Assembly: GCA_002496905.1 (NCBI GenBank) | Contig: DALV01000042.1 | Span: 1,168-7,433 of the forward strand | Length of the DNA stretch: 6,266 nt | Source: Euryarchaeota archaeon UBA105 | GTDB taxonomy: Archaea; Thermoplasmatota; Poseidoniia; Poseidoniales; Thalassarchaeaceae | Reading direction: 5' to 3' | In this document: positions 5,453 to 6,266 of the stretch, one piece after another | How positions within the stretch are numbered: the first letter of the stretch is position 1 | How the letters are laid out: each line of letters begins with the position of its first letter | Notes under the pieces: model-generated | Told to the model about the DNA's origin: nothing | What the model saw: only the letters and a program-made list of their open reading frames with translations | The model's database searches: none | Made by a program: the position numbers and the translations under genes

Positions 5453-6112
5453 TCATTCTGCGGCTTTGTCAATGGCAGAGGAAACCCTTTGCATATCCAA
5501 ACCTTGTTCTCTTGCAACAAGTGCTAGAGCCATCCATAGAGTAACAGGGCCCAATGCTCGTCTTTTTCGTTGAGCCCGTCTAACCACCTCATTATTTTCT
5601 AAACCAGATTGTGATGCTATTAATTCGATTAGAGTTGGGATACTACCCTCTGCACGATCGATTGGTATCGGTGAATTAGAAGATTCTGAGTGGGGATTTT
5701 CACTCGACCTAGCGACCTTTGGACGGGAGAAGTTTTGTCCATTTTTTGGTTCATTGTTTTTCTCTTCTCTAGTACTAACCTTAGGTTGAGAAAAATCCGA
5801 GGTTGAATCCTTACTCTCTTCTTTGGCTGGGGTTTTGTAAGGAGGAGGTGATAACATCCTTCGAGTCATTGGCCTCCAGCCTAAACTTGGAATTTCTAAT
5901 TTGACCCCCTCAACTAGGTGCAAAGCCTCACCCTTCAGAGAAATCCAACCAGCGTCTGTAAGTGCCTCCACTACACTTTGGGATTCTTCAGGGGAAAACC
6001 ACTGCATTTCCAGAGACCATAGACGTACAACATCCGCTTTGTTGATTTCTTGAGGTTCTAAACCATCAAAAATTGTGAAGAGTATGCGAGATATATCGGT
6101 CTGCTCACTCAT
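5453..6112 (-). CDS. DUF2240-like archaeal protein with winged-helix-like N-terminus and long linker
   Basis: A 219-residue soluble protein. Residues 1-75 look like a winged-helix unit (INKADVVRLWSLEMQWFSPEESQSVVEALTDAGWISLKGEALHLVEG). The phrase WFSP...VVxxLxxxGW matches the archaeal DUF2240 family, as does the C-terminal part (about 157-219, LIELIASQSGLENNEVV...ALALVAREQGLDM). Between them lies a linker of about 70 residues, rich in Ser, Lys, Glu, Pro and Asn, that contains an imperfect duplicated segment. DUF2240 proteins I recall are nearer 150 residues, and the linker explains the excess. No function is established; a nucleic-acid-binding role is only an inference from the winged-helix look. 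The ATG at 6112 has no clear ribosome binding site (GGAG is 14 bases away). The gene converges on the transporter gene with a 7-base gap. Confidence 0.8.
   Translation of the reverse strand: MSEQTDISRILFTIFDGLEPQEINKADVVRLWSLEMQWFSPEESQSVVEALTDAGWISLKGEALHLVEGVKLEIPSLGWRPMTRRMLSPPPYKTPAKEESKDSTSDFSQPKVSTREEKNNEPKNGQNFSRPKVARSSENPHSESSNSPIPIDRAEGSIPTLIELIASQSGLENNEVVRRAQRKRRALGPVTLWMALALVAREQGLDMQRVSSAIDKAAE
5693..5797 (-). repeat. Imperfect repeat encoded in the DUF2240 linker
   Basis: Residues 106-119 (DFSQPKVSTREEKN) and 127-140 (NFSRPKVARSSENP) share the pattern [DN]FS[QR]PKV followed by charged residues, seven residues apart. The similarity is clear in protein and weaker in DNA, so the duplication is not recent or the motif is under selection. 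FSxPKV may be a short binding motif in an otherwise disordered linker. Confidence 0.5.
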
Positions 6113-6231
6113 GCTCTTCTTTCACACTCCGGCAGTTGTATCGCTTGAGGCTTACGTGATTGGGATTTGGCAATTTTGAGAACTTGTAATCATTCGGTTG
6201 AATAAGCACCGTGCTCTCGGGCCCCCCCGAA

Positions 6232-6266
6232 ATGGCACGTGACTACATCGCTCGGGACCCCAAAAC
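6232..6266 (+). CDS. Possible start of a further gene, cut by the window edge
   Basis: From the ATG at 6232 the frame stays open to the edge and reads MARDYIARDPK, a plausible protein beginning. The same frame is open back to a TGA at 6199-6201, with a GTG alternative at 6211. There is no ribosome binding site; the 20 bases before the ATG are C-rich. If real, it is divergent from the DUF2240-like gene with a shared promoter region of about 120 bases. Eleven codons are too few to identify a product or to exclude chance. Confidence 0.3.
   Translation, partial: MARDYIARDPK

Noticed and set aside
6113..6231. tRNA or other structured RNA gene to the right of the DUF2240-like gene
   Set aside because: No GGTTCGAAT-like T-arm, acceptor pairing or cloverleaf could be found; the region reads as an ordinary divergent spacer.
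1..6266. A defence, mobile or otherwise new multi-gene system
   Set aside because: No nuclease, transposase, integrase, toxin-antitoxin pair, CRISPR repeat or clustered unknown genes are present; the genes are core functions plus single unlinked ones.

Overview
The window looks like chromosomal DNA from an archaeon, most likely a euryarchaeal lineage such as the marine Group II (Poseidoniales-like) archaea. The domain call is firm. It rests on an archaeal-type RNA polymerase subunit L (rpoL/Rpo11), the short archaeal elongation factor 1-beta, the small archaeal zinc-ribbon protein that often sits beside it, and a DUF2240-type protein known only from archaea. The lineage is an inference from gene style (acidic proteins, moderate AT content, GGTGA-type ribosome binding sites, TTG starts). 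No tRNA, rRNA, CRISPR array, insertion sequence or phage gene was found.

Layout, left to right. A minus-strand stand-alone cupin gene (20-472) is divergent from a plus-strand two-gene unit: a zinc-ribbon protein (621-788) and elongation factor 1-beta (810-1076), 21 bases apart. This unit converges on a minus-strand pair, rpoL (2532-2789) followed 12-13 bases later by truD (1097-2518), which encodes a tRNA pseudouridine synthase. A perfect inverted repeat lies exactly at the convergent junction. rpoL is divergent from a large RND/MMPL-type membrane transporter gene (2899-5445), and the short region between them carries a perfect 17-base palindrome. The transporter gene ends 7 bases from the end of a convergent minus-strand DUF2240-like gene (5453-6112). 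The last 35 bases may hold the first codons of another plus-strand gene.

The core of the window serves gene expression: transcription (rpoL), tRNA modification (truD), GTP exchange on the elongation factor (EF1B) and a zinc-ribbon protein linked to translation. The cupin, the transporter and the DUF2240 protein have no visible functional link to these or to each other. Nothing here makes a convincing case for a new multi-gene system. The points most worth a second look are lineage-specific details: a zinc-ribbon protein in which two of the four usual cysteine pairs have each lost a cysteine, the palindrome in the rpoL/transporter promoter region, the hairpin at the EF1B/truD junction, and a long repeat-bearing linker inserted in the DUF2240 protein.
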